A DNA stretch of 64,000 bases from Candidatus Poribacteria bacterium (GCA_028824685.1 JAPPCZ010000110.1:20405-84404); one strand, 5' to 3'; positions 17,167 through 26,649 are shown, counted from the stretch's first letter. Notes: generated from the sequence alone by a model not told the origin. Program-made: numbers and translations.

Positions 17167-17820
17167 TTACATCGAAAAACTACCGACAAAGACGTTGTTG
17201 GCTGCATCGCCTTGCTGCCAGTTTACCGACAGATGCGTATCTTTATAACGATAAACTTCAGATTTACCGACAATAGCGTTCTGAATCATTGTTAACGGTT
17301 CATACCAAATTTGATGGGGTTGAGTGCAATGTACACACGGATAACGATTTGCAGACAGTGTGAGTGCTTTCCCAACCGTTACATCGTATTTCGTCCCTTT
17401 TTTGGCAAATGTGATGGGTGCGATTTGCGTTGCAACGACTTTACCAAGAACATCAGCACGTTTTGTGGCAAGCATCTTACTGATCGCCGCTCGCTGTTCT
17501 GGGGTAGTTTTTGTGTCCATATACAACACACTCTTACGTGTCTTTGTATCAATCGCCAAGTTGTTTTTGGCACTCACCACTGCAACAACGGTTAAGCCAT
17601 CCAACGAAACGCCGTCCCAACTTCCACGATGGATATTCCAAACAAGCGTTGCCTCTTTGCCACCTTCCACGAATTCTGCACCGAAATGGCATGCACCAAC
17701 ATAGACACTCGCGGACCGAGCTTCAATATACTCACCTTGCACAATCGAGGTATCTGTAGCAAAAACAAAACCTACCACGAGCATAAGTGCAAGCGTTGTG
17801 AAAACAAATACTCTTTTCAT
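17167..17820 (-). CDS. Exported DUF1326-like protein
   Basis: 217 residues, signal peptide MKRVFVFTTLALMLVVGFVF ending ATD. After it comes GEYIEARSASVYVGACHFGAEF, with the overall layout of DUF1326 proteins (GxYxExxxxxxxxG.C then paired Cys), followed by CVHCTQPHQIWYEPL. A C-x-x-C (residues about 165-168) and another Cys near residue 43 could bind metal or form a disulfide. The C-terminus is VFVGSFSM. Periplasmic. Function unknown; CxxC plus His suggests metal binding, which is inference only. Confidence 0.65.
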   Translation of the reverse strand: MKRVFVFTTLALMLVVGFVFATDTSIVQGEYIEARSASVYVGACHFGAEFVEGGKEATLVWNIHRGSWDGVSLDGLTVVAVVSAKNNLAIDTKTRKSVLYMDTKTTPEQRAAISKMLATKRADVLGKVVATQIAPITFAKKGTKYDVTVGKALTLSANRYPCVHCTQPHQIWYEPLTMIQNAIVGKSEVYRYKDTHLSVNWQQGDAANNVFVGSFSM

Positions 17821-17926
17821 ACTAATTCTCCCTTCTGATTTCAGATTACCTTACCGGACTTAAGCGCCGGAATTACACCTCTTATTTTTATTATACCAAA
17901 ACACTTTGAAAAAATCAAGGCAACTA

Positions 17927-18772
17927 TTAACCCGCTTCAGACAGCAATCGCTGAAGAGTTCCTCCCAAAATCTCCGCTTTGTCAGCTTCGGGAATAAAAG
18001 GGCAGTGAGTGCGGAACGCTTCAAGCGCGTGTTGATACGTCATGAAGTTACGCACTACTGGATAGTCTGAACCCCAACAGAGACGACCAGGACCAAAATG
18101 TTCGTAAAGTGCCCGAACAATCCGATGTGTATCAGAATATGGATAGTCCCATGAGACCTGTGAGACGTAAGCAAATCCAGACATCTTTACGTGGATATTC
18201 GGGACATTCGCAGAAGCGAGGACTTCTTGGAGTTGTGGGTACGGATGTTCCTCACCTGCACGCGCACCTGCCATGTGGTGACATAGAAACGGTACCGTAG
18301 GAAACTGTGCTGCCAGTTTACGAAGCGGTGCGTGTTGATGGCTTCCCATAGCAATACTCGCAATTAGTCCGAGATCAGCAGTCGTTTGGAAGAAACGTTG
18401 TCCCTCCTCCGAGAAGAACCAACTCCCATCGTCATCACCTTTGAGGTAGTGCGTGTAGCCTTTGAGATTGTATGTTTTGGCTGCAGTTCTAAGACGCTCA
18501 GCTGCACCGTCGGTGTGATATGTATCTGTCCAAGAACAATCCACATCTGCAAACTGAATCAGTCTATCTGGATAGTGTTGAACACATTCTGCAGCATAGT
18601 CATTGTTATCGGGATTTCTATCAATACGTGCGCATATAAGCACTGCTTTGTCAACGTTGTGTCGATCCATTTCGTGAAGAAGTTGTTCCACTTGTCCACG
18701 ACTCTCGTCATCGGGAACAGGAGGTTGGTAAGGCCAGCGTGGCCAAGCATGTGTATGTGAATCAATAATCAT
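17927..18772 (-). CDS. Amidohydrolase family protein (Amidohydro_2, TIM barrel)
   Basis: 281 residues from an ATG with AGGAG upstream. Starts MIIDSHTHAW, the metal-binding HxH of the amidohydrolase-2 group; then the strand motifs FLCHHMAGA, KMSGFAYV and the late catalytic Asp in CWGSDYPVV. These enzymes include 2-pyrone-4,6-dicarboxylate lactonase, ACMS decarboxylase and fuconolactonase-like lactonases. The SHTHAW start and GSDYP end fit the lactonase/decarboxylase branch, but the substrate cannot be assigned. Monocistronic, with a MITE immediately upstream (18812-18984). Confidence 0.85.
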   Translation of the reverse strand: MIIDSHTHAWPRWPYQPPVPDDESRGQVEQLLHEMDRHNVDKAVLICARIDRNPDNNDYAAECVQHYPDRLIQFADVDCSWTDTYHTDGAAERLRTAAKTYNLKGYTHYLKGDDDGSWFFSEEGQRFFQTTADLGLIASIAMGSHQHAPLRKLAAQFPTVPFLCHHMAGARAGEEHPYPQLQEVLASANVPNIHVKMSGFAYVSQVSWDYPYSDTHRIVRALYEHFGPGRLCWGSDYPVVRNFMTYQHALEAFRTHCPFIPEADKAEILGGTLQRLLSEAG

Positions 18773-18811
18773 TATAACTCCTCACAGTCAAGATAATGTT
18801 TATTAAATTTA

Positions 18812-18984
18812 GGACTTGTGCCAGTTAACAATATGTTTTATTTGTTTTCACATTATATTTGCATTAGTGTTATAAACATATCGTCCCTACGGGACTGAAG
18901 AACGTATCATCTTATGAAGTCCACGGACGATTAATCTGCTAATGTGAAAAAAATATATTACAATCAGTTATTTAGCACAACTCG
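18812..18984. mobile_element. MITE-like element, family D, with 9-bp target duplication
   Basis: A 173-bp segment whose two roughly 45-base ends are imperfect inverted repeats (GGACTTGTGC... left; complement of CGAGTTGTGC... right; both then TTTTCACATTA). It is flanked by direct repeats TTAAATTTA at 18803-18811 and 18985-18993. The centre holds a short palindrome around CGTCCCTACGGGACT. No coding capacity. It fills the gap between the ABC ATPase and amidohydrolase genes. Confidence 0.8.
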
Positions 18985-19008
18985 TTAAATTTAGGCTGCT
19001 ATAGTATG

Positions 19009-20562
19009 TTAATTTTCTGAAGATAATCCGAGCATTAAAGCTCCAAGTTTCTGTTTATCTTTTTCCTGCAAACCTTTGCTACGGTCATCAGAAGTCGGTA
19101 TAACAATTCCAGCAATCCTACCATTATACATGACTGCAATCCTATCGCTAAGTAGTAAGAGCTCGTCCAGTTCAGAGGACACAAGTAAAACTGCTTTTCC
19201 ACGGTTCCGCGCCTGAATAAGTCGTGTGTGAACAAATTTGGCAGCGTGAATATCCAACCCACGCGTCGGATGTGCAGCGATAATAAGGGAAGGATCACCA
19301 GATAATTCACGGGCGACAACGACTTTCTGTTGATTTCCACCGGAAAGCGTTTTTATCGGATGTTTTATATCTCCAACCCGAATTTGATATTTATCAAGGG
19401 CATTAAAAGCAAATCTTTGGATGTTCTTTTGATGCAACATAGCGTTGCGAGAAAAAAGTTTTTGTTGATGTTTCCCAATGATAAAATTTTCATCAATTCG
19501 GTTATTCAGACTAACACCATGACGGTGTCTATCAGCAGGTAAGTGTGCAACTTGTTTTTCTCGGAATTCCATTGTTGAGCAATTGGTGACGGATTCTCCA
19601 TTCAAAACCAAATTTCCGTGCTGAATTTTCCGCAATCCTGTCAGGATTTCAATTAATTCGGTTTGACCGTTACCTTCTACGCCTGCTATCCCAACAATTT
19701 CTCCAGGCAAGATATTGAGATTGATTCTATCAAGAATGTTTTTACCTGTTCCAGTTCTCACTGTTACATCTTCTAAACGGAGCATAGGACTTTCTTGGTT
19801 AGTTTCTTTTCGCTCTATCCAACTTTGAAGGACTGGCTCACCAAGGATATGTTCTGCCAATTGATGTGAATTAGTTTCAGAAATAGGGCAAGTAGCAACA
19901 GTTTTCCCACGACGCATTACGGTTGCGGTATCGGCTATTGTCATTACCTCATCGAGTTTATGGGTAATAATAATGATGCTTCTACCTTCCCTTTTGAGAC
20001 CACGCATACATTCAAATAAACCTTCAATCTCTTGTGGAACAAGCACAGCGGTTGGCTCATCCATAATCAGTATTTCTGCGCCGTGATAAAGGGCTTTCAG
20101 GATTTCTGTGTGTTGTTGTGCACCAATTGATAGTGATTCTATAGGTGTGTTCAATGGCACATCAAACCCAACTTGTTCAGCGAGTTCAGTTATCTCATTT
20201 TCAGCCTTTTGGTAATCAAGGAGGGTTCCAAATTTACGTTTCTCTTTTGCGAGGATAATATTTTGAAGTGCAGTGAAAGCAGGAATTAATGTGAAGTGTT
20301 GCTGAATCATGCCTAAACCAAGACGCATAGCAGACTTCGGTGAGGCAATAGTTGCAGATTGCCCATCAACAAAGATTTTACCCTCATCTGGTTGATAGAG
20401 TCCGTAGAGGATTTTCATCAACGTAGATTTACCTGCCCCGTTTTCGCCAACGATAGCGTGAATTTCTCCCTGCTGCAGCGTAAAATCTACATCGGCATTA
20501 GCCTGTACCTGTCCAAACCTTTTGCTGATACCGCGCATCTCAATAATTGGTGTATGTGCCAT
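19009..20562 (-). CDS. ABC transporter ATP-binding protein, tandem domains (second copy, no permease adjacent)
   Basis: 517 residues, same family as 1484-3079. Domain 1: Walker A GENGAGKSTLMKILYG, signature LSIGAQQH, Walker B ILIMDEPT. Domain 2: degenerate Walker A GVEGNGQTELIE, then LSGGNQQK and RGLDIHAA. In this family the ATPase normally precedes two permeases; here it is followed by a MITE and an unrelated amidohydrolase. Either the permeases were lost or displaced, or this ATPase works with permeases elsewhere. Shares roughly half its residues with the other copy but lacks its Ser/Asp-rich insertion. Confidence 0.9.
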   Translation of the reverse strand: MAHTPIIEMRGISKRFGQVQANADVDFTLQQGEIHAIVGENGAGKSTLMKILYGLYQPDEGKIFVDGQSATIASPKSAMRLGLGMIQQHFTLIPAFTALQNIILAKEKRKFGTLLDYQKAENEITELAEQVGFDVPLNTPIESLSIGAQQHTEILKALYHGAEILIMDEPTAVLVPQEIEGLFECMRGLKREGRSIIIITHKLDEVMTIADTATVMRRGKTVATCPISETNSHQLAEHILGEPVLQSWIERKETNQESPMLRLEDVTVRTGTGKNILDRINLNILPGEIVGIAGVEGNGQTELIEILTGLRKIQHGNLVLNGESVTNCSTMEFREKQVAHLPADRHRHGVSLNNRIDENFIIGKHQQKLFSRNAMLHQKNIQRFAFNALDKYQIRVGDIKHPIKTLSGGNQQKVVVARELSGDPSLIIAAHPTRGLDIHAAKFVHTRLIQARNRGKAVLLVSSELDELLLLSDRIAVMYNGRIAGIVIPTSDDRSKGLQEKDKQKLGALMLGLSSEN

Positions 20563-20622
20563 TATACTGTCTCTATACGTTTCAGTTTTAAACTTTGGTT
20601 GATATGCTAATTTTGAAAACGG

Positions 20623-21795
20623 TTATGTATTACGCGAGGAAAAGCATTTCCGATATAGCGCGACTATTTCCTCTGTTGAGGCTTGGCGAGGGTTATTCGC
20701 GGGGCTACCACTTGCAATAGCATCTGCTGCCATCTGATCAATAACTTGTTCAAACTTCTCCTTATCAATACCGATTTCACCAAGACGCGGCATCTGAATA
20801 TCATTGACAAGACGTTCCACTGCAGAAATCGCTGCGTCCGCCTGTTTCATTGGTGACAGTCCATCAATCGGTTCACCCATCGCTTGCGCAATATCAGCAA
20901 AACGTTTCGGCGCGCCAACAACGCTAAACTCCATTACATCAAACAGCAGTACTGCGTTTGATAAACCGTGATGTATATGGAAATATGCTCCGATTGGTCG
21001 GGACATGCCGTGAACTAAAGCGACAGACGAATTGCTGAACGCCATACCTGCAATTGATGCACCGAGCATCATATCTGTTCTTGCAGAGATGTTTTCTCCA
21101 TCTGCCCACGCTTGTCGCAATGAACCTGAAATCAGTCGAATTGCTTCCAAGGCGAGTGCGTCCGTAATCGGTTGGGAGCGTTTTGAGACATAAGCCTCTA
21201 TTGCGTGTGTCAACGCATCAACGCCGACTGCTGCGGTTAGATGCGGCGGGGTTGTAAGCGATAGCAGCGGGTCAACCAATGCTACAGATGCCAGCAAACA
21301 AGCACTACTCAGCATCATTTTGATATTACGATCTGTGTCGGTGATAACGGTAACTTTAGAAACTTCACTCCCCGTTCCTGCGGTAGATGGAATAGCAATT
21401 AGTGGCGCACTTGGATTTGGGATTTTGTCCACACCCATGTAGTCAGCAAATTCGCCATCGTTTGTGAGTTTCATGGCGATGCCTTTGCCGCAATCAATTG
21501 CACTGCCGCCGCCAATGCTGACAATCAGATCGCAGCTTTCGGCACGGTATTGGTTTAGTCCATCAGTTACGTTTTGTAATGTTGGATCGGGTGTGACATC
21601 AGAGAAAATAGAGGTGGCTATCCCAGCATTGTGTAGGTTTTTAGCAGTTTGGTCAGCATATCCGATTTTGACAATACCTGGGTCGGTTACAATGAGTGCG
21701 TTTGTTGCACCGAGTCGTTTTGCTTGTTCACCGACTTTTTCAGAAGCGCCAGCACCAGTGATTATTGTGGGTGGGAGTGAGAATGTGGTAGGCAA
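20623..21795 (-). CDS. Iron-containing alcohol dehydrogenase
   Basis: 390 residues starting at TTG (21793-21795) with AGGA 8 bases upstream; an out-of-frame ATG overlaps this site. Group III Fe-ADH: NAD-binding VSIGGGSAIDCGKG, then metal ligands in GVDALTHAIEAYVS (Asp), ALVHGMSRPIGAYFHIHHG (His x3). Interconverts a small alcohol and aldehyde or ketone. It lies 20 bases downstream of the HicB-like gene and 60 bases upstream of the ABC ATPase, so the three may share a transcript. Substrate unknown. Confidence 0.9.
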   Translation of the reverse strand: MPTTFSLPPTIITGAGASEKVGEQAKRLGATNALIVTDPGIVKIGYADQTAKNLHNAGIATSIFSDVTPDPTLQNVTDGLNQYRAESCDLIVSIGGGSAIDCGKGIAMKLTNDGEFADYMGVDKIPNPSAPLIAIPSTAGTGSEVSKVTVITDTDRNIKMMLSSACLLASVALVDPLLSLTTPPHLTAAVGVDALTHAIEAYVSKRSQPITDALALEAIRLISGSLRQAWADGENISARTDMMLGASIAGMAFSNSSVALVHGMSRPIGAYFHIHHGLSNAVLLFDVMEFSVVGAPKRFADIAQAMGEPIDGLSPMKQADAAISAVERLVNDIQMPRLGEIGIDKEKFEQVIDQMAADAIASGSPANNPRQASTEEIVALYRKCFSSRNT

Positions 21796-21815
21796 TTTTC
21801 ATTTCCTGAGTGGGA

Positions 21816-22085
21816 TTAAACATTTACAACAATTAGAGGAATATCACTAACTTGGATTTGCGGACGGGATTCAGAAGGTAGTTTTTCTCCTTGCTCTATT
21901 ATACATTCAATTACCAGATCAACAGCATCTTGCAGGTTTTTTAATGCTTCTTTCTGGGTATATCCCCAACTTGCAGCACCTTGATGTTCTAACGCGGGGA
22001 TATAAGCACGCCAGACAGCGTCTTCATCTGACTCATCAGGCCATTTATCTTTTTCCAACACTACTTGAAATGAATACGTTTTCAT
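21816..22085 (-). CDS. HicB-family antitoxin-like protein (orphan)
   Basis: 89 residues from the ATG at 22083-22085, preceded by AGGAGG. Sequence shows the HicB pattern: VWRAYIPALEHQGAASWGYTQKEALKNL (Y-x-P-x-L-x-x-x-x-x-x-G-x-T-x-E-A) and an amphipathic helix DAVDLVIECI. No HicA-like 60-80 residue partner lies on either side: the next gene down starts 20 bases later and is an alcohol dehydrogenase, and upstream is a MITE-like insertion. It may act as a solitary regulator or be a remnant of a pair. Confidence 0.75.
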   Translation of the reverse strand: MKTYSFQVVLEKDKWPDESDEDAVWRAYIPALEHQGAASWGYTQKEALKNLQDAVDLVIECIIEQGEKLPSESRPQIQVSDIPLIVVNV

Positions 22086-22152
22086 GTGTTTCCTCCTACT
22101 ATAGAAGTATACCACAAAAACGGGTAAAATAAAACGTCTTCACAACTAATGC

Positions 22153-22272
22153 TAGGGTAATTAGTTTTAGGCATTCTATCTGTTTTAGTCGAAAAGTCGC
22201 GACCAGGAAGTCGCTCCTACAGAAGAGACCTGTGAAAGAAGTTAGAAAATATTGGAAAATTGAATGGCTCTG
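22153..22272. mobile_element. MITE-like element, family A copy 3 (short), with 10-bp duplication at the purH stop
   Basis: 120 bp bounded by CAACTAATGC at 22143-22152 and again at 22273-22282. Ends are TAGGGTAATTAGTTTTAGG on the left and the complement of CAGAGCCATTCAATTTTCC on the right, related to the family A termini. One GTAG hairpin (22196-22222) is inside. The right-hand copy of the duplicated site includes the purH stop codon, so insertion kept purH intact. Confidence 0.75.
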
Positions 22273-22275
22273 CAA

Positions 22276-23838
22276 CTAATGCCGAAAATGTCGAACTCCC
22301 GTAAAGCCCATTGCCATACCAAATTTATCCGCCGTTTCAATCACTGACTCATCATTAACTGACCCACCGGGTTGAATAATCGCGCGGATACCTGCCTCAC
22401 CTGCAATTTCCACACCATCGGGAAATGGAAAGAAGGCATCGGAAGCTAAAACTGCGTCTTTCGCCTTTTCACCTGCTTTGCGGACAGCGATGATAGCAGC
22501 ATCAACCCGGCTCATCTGTCCGGCACCGATGCCAACAGTTTGCGTGCCTTGGGCAAGCAGAATACAATTGGATTTGACATGTTTACACGCCTTCCATGCG
22601 AAAAGCAAGGATTCTATCTCTTCGTCCGTAGGTTTTCGTTTCGTGACAAACTGTAGATCGCCTTTTTCTATGTTATGCGCATCCTGTTCTTGAACAAGCA
22701 CGCCTCCAGTCACATTACGGATTTGCAGAATTGGTTCTGAGTCTGATAGCGAACCAGTTTCAAGTATTCGGCGATTTTCCACGCGAGATAATGCGCGCAG
22801 TGCCTTTTCGGTATAACTCGGCGCGATTATCGCCTCAATTTTCACACCTGATTTTGCGGCATCACGAATGGTATTCGCAGTCTGGATTGTCACTTTCCGA
22901 TTTAAGCCTACAATTGAACCGAAGGCAGAAGTGCGGTCGCATTCAAGGGCGTTTGTGAAGGCATCTTGTAGATTGCCCGCGGTCGCCAGTCCGCAAGGGT
23001 TGTTGTGCTTGATGATGGCACAGGTAGGTGTTTTAAAGTCTTTCACTATTTCTGAAGCGGCATCTAAATCGAGGATATTATTGAACGACAGGGGTGGTCC
23101 ATTTAGTTGCTTTGCCCATGCAGCGCATGCTGGTGGTTCAGTTTCAGTTCTATAGAAAGCAGCACTTTGGTGTGGATTTTCACCGTATCTAAGCGAATCT
23201 GCTTTCTGGAAGCGAAGTGTCAGAACATCACCAAATTCCCCATCAGATTGTAAATTGGCAAGATAAGTAGAAATCGCGTTATCATAATGTGCGGTGTGGA
23301 GGAACGCTGTTTTTGCCAATTCAAACCGTATATCTTCGGATAGACACCCATCATTGGTATCTAAATCAGCGATAATTTGTTGATATTGGTCTGGATTTGT
23401 GAGAACTGCCACGTGTTTATAATTTTTTGCAGCAGCGCGAATCATCGCCGGTCCACCGATGTCTATATTCTCAATCGCTTCTTCAAGTGTGACATCAGGC
23501 TGAGCGACGGTTGCCTCAAACGGATATAGATTGCAAATCACCATGTCAATAGAATATATACCGTTGTTTTTGGCTTGTGCTGAATGCTCGGTGTTGTCCC
23601 ACTGTGCAAGCAATCCCCCATGAATTTTTGGGTGGAGTGTCTTAACTCTTCCATCTAACATCTCCGGGAAACCGGTATAATCGGAGACATCAACAATCTT
23701 AATTCCTGCTTCACGTAGATGTCTGGCTGTGCCGCCTGTGGAAAGGATTTCAACCTCGCGTTGCGCAAGGGCGTTTGCAATCTCTAAAAGGTCCGTTTTA
23801 TCATAGGTGCTGATGAGTGCGCGTTCAATTTTTTTCAT
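22276..23838 (-). CDS. purH: Bifunctional AICAR transformylase / IMP cyclohydrolase
   Basis: 520 residues, the normal length. The N-terminal IMP cyclohydrolase half shows ALISTYDKTDLLE, STGGTARHL, DGRVKTLHPKIHGGLLA and IDIGGPAMIRAAAKN. The C-terminal AICAR formyltransferase half shows LRYGENPHQSAAFYR, KHNNPCGLA and the terminal PGGSVNDESVIETAD, then GMAMGFTGVRHFRH, ending at the usual site. Catalyses the last two steps of de novo IMP synthesis in the cytoplasm. Not clustered with other pur genes here. Confidence 0.97.
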   Translation of the reverse strand: MKKIERALISTYDKTDLLEIANALAQREVEILSTGGTARHLREAGIKIVDVSDYTGFPEMLDGRVKTLHPKIHGGLLAQWDNTEHSAQAKNNGIYSIDMVICNLYPFEATVAQPDVTLEEAIENIDIGGPAMIRAAAKNYKHVAVLTNPDQYQQIIADLDTNDGCLSEDIRFELAKTAFLHTAHYDNAISTYLANLQSDGEFGDVLTLRFQKADSLRYGENPHQSAAFYRTETEPPACAAWAKQLNGPPLSFNNILDLDAASEIVKDFKTPTCAIIKHNNPCGLATAGNLQDAFTNALECDRTSAFGSIVGLNRKVTIQTANTIRDAAKSGVKIEAIIAPSYTEKALRALSRVENRRILETGSLSDSEPILQIRNVTGGVLVQEQDAHNIEKGDLQFVTKRKPTDEEIESLLFAWKACKHVKSNCILLAQGTQTVGIGAGQMSRVDAAIIAVRKAGEKAKDAVLASDAFFPFPDGVEIAGEAGIRAIIQPGGSVNDESVIETADKFGMAMGFTGVRHFRH

Positions 23839-23901
23839 ATTACATATATCCCATTGGGTTTTGAAGGGGGATTATAAACTTACCTTGCAAAGCACGATAT
23901 T

Positions 23902-25176
23902 CTATATCACATATCTGGGAAATCCAAAGCCATCATTAGCAACGTGGCTTCGTGCAGGTATCTGTGCACGCGTGGGTATAATCAGATCCATTTCAGATGT
24001 ATTCTCTATCACTGTGCCATCACCGATACGCACCTCATCTCCAATCATTATCTTACCGGGATGTTCTGCGGCACCACGTATCGTTCCAATGACGACTGAT
24101 GAACCGATACGACAACCTTGATCAATCTCAACAAAGCCATAAATTTCAGTATTTGTGCCGATAGTGGTGTGGTCTGCAATTTGGACTGGACCGAGAAGAC
24201 TTGTGTCTGTACCGATCTCAACAAAATCCCCGATGACTGGATGGCGTTGCTTTACTTTTACACTTAACCCACCAAGAGTGCAAGGGTAAAGAACACACCC
24301 AGAACCGATAATACCTGTTTGTCCTGTTGTCACGCCACGGTGTGGGTGTTCTAAGAAGTTTGCATCACCTATTTCAGTTTCTGGATGTAGATCGGCTTGA
24401 TAATAACGTCCTCCGAGTTCCGCAATGGCTCGGGGCAACAGCGGAACAGGTACTCTGTGGAGGTCTGGATTATTTTCAGGTGGTTCACTCCGTGTCAACG
24501 CATAAGCCACATCGTGGTAAAATAACACACGCCATCCAGGATAGGTGCTGACGACGAGTTGGAGTTGATATTCAAAAACGGAGGCAAGGTTCAATGTGCC
24601 GAGAAAATCTTGGTATGGGTCAAAACTTCGCTCCTTAATTGCGTTATCAATTTGGGAACGGAAATCAAGGGCTGCCAGTTTTTCGCGAGAGATACCGTTA
24701 TGCAGAAGATACGCATCCCAAACAGCAGGGTCTTTGAGGGATGCGAAGCGATTCCAGAGCGCGCGACTTTTTAGGCGTGGCAGTTCCCAAAGAAGTGAGA
24801 AGGCAGTTTCAAGTGCAGCACTCAGATGTGTTTCGTCTGTAACCGCTAAAAACGACTGTGCTACCATCGCATATAACTGGTCTGCCACCTCTTCAATTGC
24901 TTCTGAAAGTTCTCGCTTTTGATTAAAAAGATGTGGCGCATTGTGAGAACCTGGTGCGACACATTCTAACAAATTTCCCAAAACGGTTTCAAGAATATCG
25001 CGATTGACGAACCCGCGTCCAGAACGTTGTGACAATCCTTCTCGGCTTGTGCTGTCTATACGTAAAGCGTTAAGCTCTGACTTGCTGTAGATTGGACGAA
25101 GCCGTTCTAACGTTTGGGTTAGTAGCGGTTTTTTTCGCTGTTCGTAAGAGACATCAAATAGTGTGGTTTCTGACAT
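23902..25176 (-). CDS. Serine O-acetyltransferase-like protein with long N-terminal domain
   Basis: 424 residues, GGAGA before the ATG. The first 200 or so residues are helical and unassigned in detail. The C-terminal half has the serine acetyltransferase pattern: STYPGWRVLFYHDVAYAL, PLLPRAIAELG, DLHPETEIG, TGIIGSGCVLYPCTLGGL, KQRHPVIGDFVEIG. Left-handed beta-helix hexapeptides follow. It would acetylate L-serine for cysteine synthesis. The canonical HGTGVVIGE segment is changed to PHRGVTTGQ, keeping a His. Longer than CysE (about 270) and with extra hexapeptide turns (FVEIDQGCRIGSSVVIGT), so it may be a variant of the Bacteroidetes/EpsC-like long form. Upstream aminotransferase is 57 bases away. 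Confidence 0.75.
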   Translation of the reverse strand: MSETTLFDVSYEQRKKPLLTQTLERLRPIYSKSELNALRIDSTSREGLSQRSGRGFVNRDILETVLGNLLECVAPGSHNAPHLFNQKRELSEAIEEVADQLYAMVAQSFLAVTDETHLSAALETAFSLLWELPRLKSRALWNRFASLKDPAVWDAYLLHNGISREKLAALDFRSQIDNAIKERSFDPYQDFLGTLNLASVFEYQLQLVVSTYPGWRVLFYHDVAYALTRSEPPENNPDLHRVPVPLLPRAIAELGGRYYQADLHPETEIGDANFLEHPHRGVTTGQTGIIGSGCVLYPCTLGGLSVKVKQRHPVIGDFVEIGTDTSLLGPVQIADHTTIGTNTEIYGFVEIDQGCRIGSSVVIGTIRGAAEHPGKIMIGDEVRIGDGTVIENTSEMDLIIPTRAQIPARSHVANDGFGFPRYVI

Positions 25177-25232
25177 ATTGTCTCCGGGAAACGGAAGTTT
25201 TCAAGTGTAAAGAAAAGCAACTCCCTATTCTT

Positions 25233-26384
25233 TTATCTTTCTTGATTGGCAAACTTTGTGAAAACTTCTTGCGCGGTGGCGACACCAGTGCCAAGTGAAA
25301 TATCATATCCAATTTCCGCCAAACCTCTCTCAAATGCTGAGATAGCGACGATAACATCGCTTTCGTTCATCCAACCAAGGTGTGCAATGCGAACAATTTT
25401 GCCACCCAAATCACCTTGTCCACCCGCATACGTGATGCCGTGTTTTTCACGCATCATCTTCACAAACGCTTTTCCGTCAATTTCTTTTGGCAACCGAATT
25501 GATGTTAATGTGTTTGCAGGAGATGTAGCGAATAGTGGGAGTCCAATTGCCTTAACAGCATTGCGTGTTGCAATAGCCATACGGTTGTGGCGAGAAATAG
25601 TGTTACGTATCCCCTCTGCACAGATGTGGTTGAGCGCATATTGGAGTCCTACAAGGAGTGTAATGGCAGGGGTGTAAGGCACTGAACCCTCTAATCCACG
25701 TTGATGTGCTTTTCGGAAATCAAGATAATACTTCGGCAGATCAGACCGATCAACCGCTTCCCATGCACGCTCATTGAGTGCAGCAAAGGCGAGTCCGGGA
25801 GGTGTCATCAATCCTTTTTGTGAACAGGATACGACTACATCAACGCCCCAATTGTCCATCTGTAAATCATCTGCGCCGAGTGCACTGACTGCATCTACAA
25901 CAAGCAATGTCGGACTGGATTGTGTCAAACGCGCAAGTGCCTCAATGTCGTGCAAAGCACCTGTTGATGTTTCACATAGTGTAGCAAAAACTGCTTGGAC
26001 ATCGGGATTTTCGGTTAACTTTGTTTCCACTATTTCGGGTGTTACAGAATCTCCCCACCTAACATCAATGGGGACAACCTCAACGCCGTACGCCTCACAG
26101 ATTTCCGCCCACCGTTCACCAAATTTGCCGCTTCGGATAACTAAAACCTTATCGCCTCGGCATAATAGATTTGCTACTGCTCCGTCCATTGCCCCTGTAC
26201 CAGATGATGTTAAGAAAAGCACATCGTTTTCTGTCTGGAAGACGTGCTTGAGTTTTTCTAAGACATCTTTAATGAGTGCAACAGCATCTTCACTTCGGTG
26301 ATAGTCAATCGGTTGCGCCATTGCTAACAAGGGTTCTGGCGGAATTGGCGTTGGTCCTGGGGTAAACAGATAACTTTTTTTCAT
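25233..26384 (-). CDS. Class V aminotransferase (serine/alanine-glyoxylate type)
   Basis: 383 residues. MKKSYLFTPGPTPIPPEPL is the characteristic start of the SgaA/AGXT-like group; VVSCSQKGLMTPPGLAF contains the PLP-binding Lys (about residue 190), and LEGSVPYTPA plus the late YAGGQGDLGGKIVRIAHLG complete the active site. It transfers an amino group between serine or alanine and an oxo-acid, likely glyoxylate. With the serine acetyltransferase downstream this suggests serine metabolism, though the exact amino donor is not fixed by sequence. A 71-codon gene lies 7 bases upstream. Confidence 0.88.
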   Translation of the reverse strand: MKKSYLFTPGPTPIPPEPLLAMAQPIDYHRSEDAVALIKDVLEKLKHVFQTENDVLFLTSSGTGAMDGAVANLLCRGDKVLVIRSGKFGERWAEICEAYGVEVVPIDVRWGDSVTPEIVETKLTENPDVQAVFATLCETSTGALHDIEALARLTQSSPTLLVVDAVSALGADDLQMDNWGVDVVVSCSQKGLMTPPGLAFAALNERAWEAVDRSDLPKYYLDFRKAHQRGLEGSVPYTPAITLLVGLQYALNHICAEGIRNTISRHNRMAIATRNAVKAIGLPLFATSPANTLTSIRLPKEIDGKAFVKMMREKHGITYAGGQGDLGGKIVRIAHLGWMNESDVIVAISAFERGLAEIGYDISLGTGVATAQEVFTKFANQER

Positions 26385-26391
26385 GATTGAT

Positions 26392-26607
26392 TTATGCTGT
26401 TCCTACTGCACCAGGTGACTTGCCTTCTACACTCAAGACAACCCACTCTCTGCTCAGGAGTTGTAGTACTGACACAATTGCTTCGCGTTGTCCAGCACTA
26501 TCCATCGGCACTTCGATTGTGAGGGTTGCAAATTCCTCTTTTTGCACATCACCGTCTTTGTCAAACTTCATCGGTGTGATTTGTATCTTTTTTAGTTTTG
26601 CATCCAT
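26392..26607 (-). CDS. Small conserved-looking protein of unknown function
   Basis: 71 residues; GGAGG lies about 12 bases before the ATG and the stop is 7 bases before the aminotransferase start, so co-translation is likely. Sequence (MDAKLKKIQITPMKFDKDGD..., then EEFATLTIEVPMDSAGQREAI) is beta then helix, without TM segments or cysteines. No family recognised. Confidence 0.6.
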   Translation of the reverse strand: MDAKLKKIQITPMKFDKDGDVQKEEFATLTIEVPMDSAGQREAIVSVLQLLSREWVVLSVEGKSPGAVGTA

Positions 26608-26649
26608 ATTTTATTAATCCTCCAGATTTAATTTATACTGAAATGAGTA

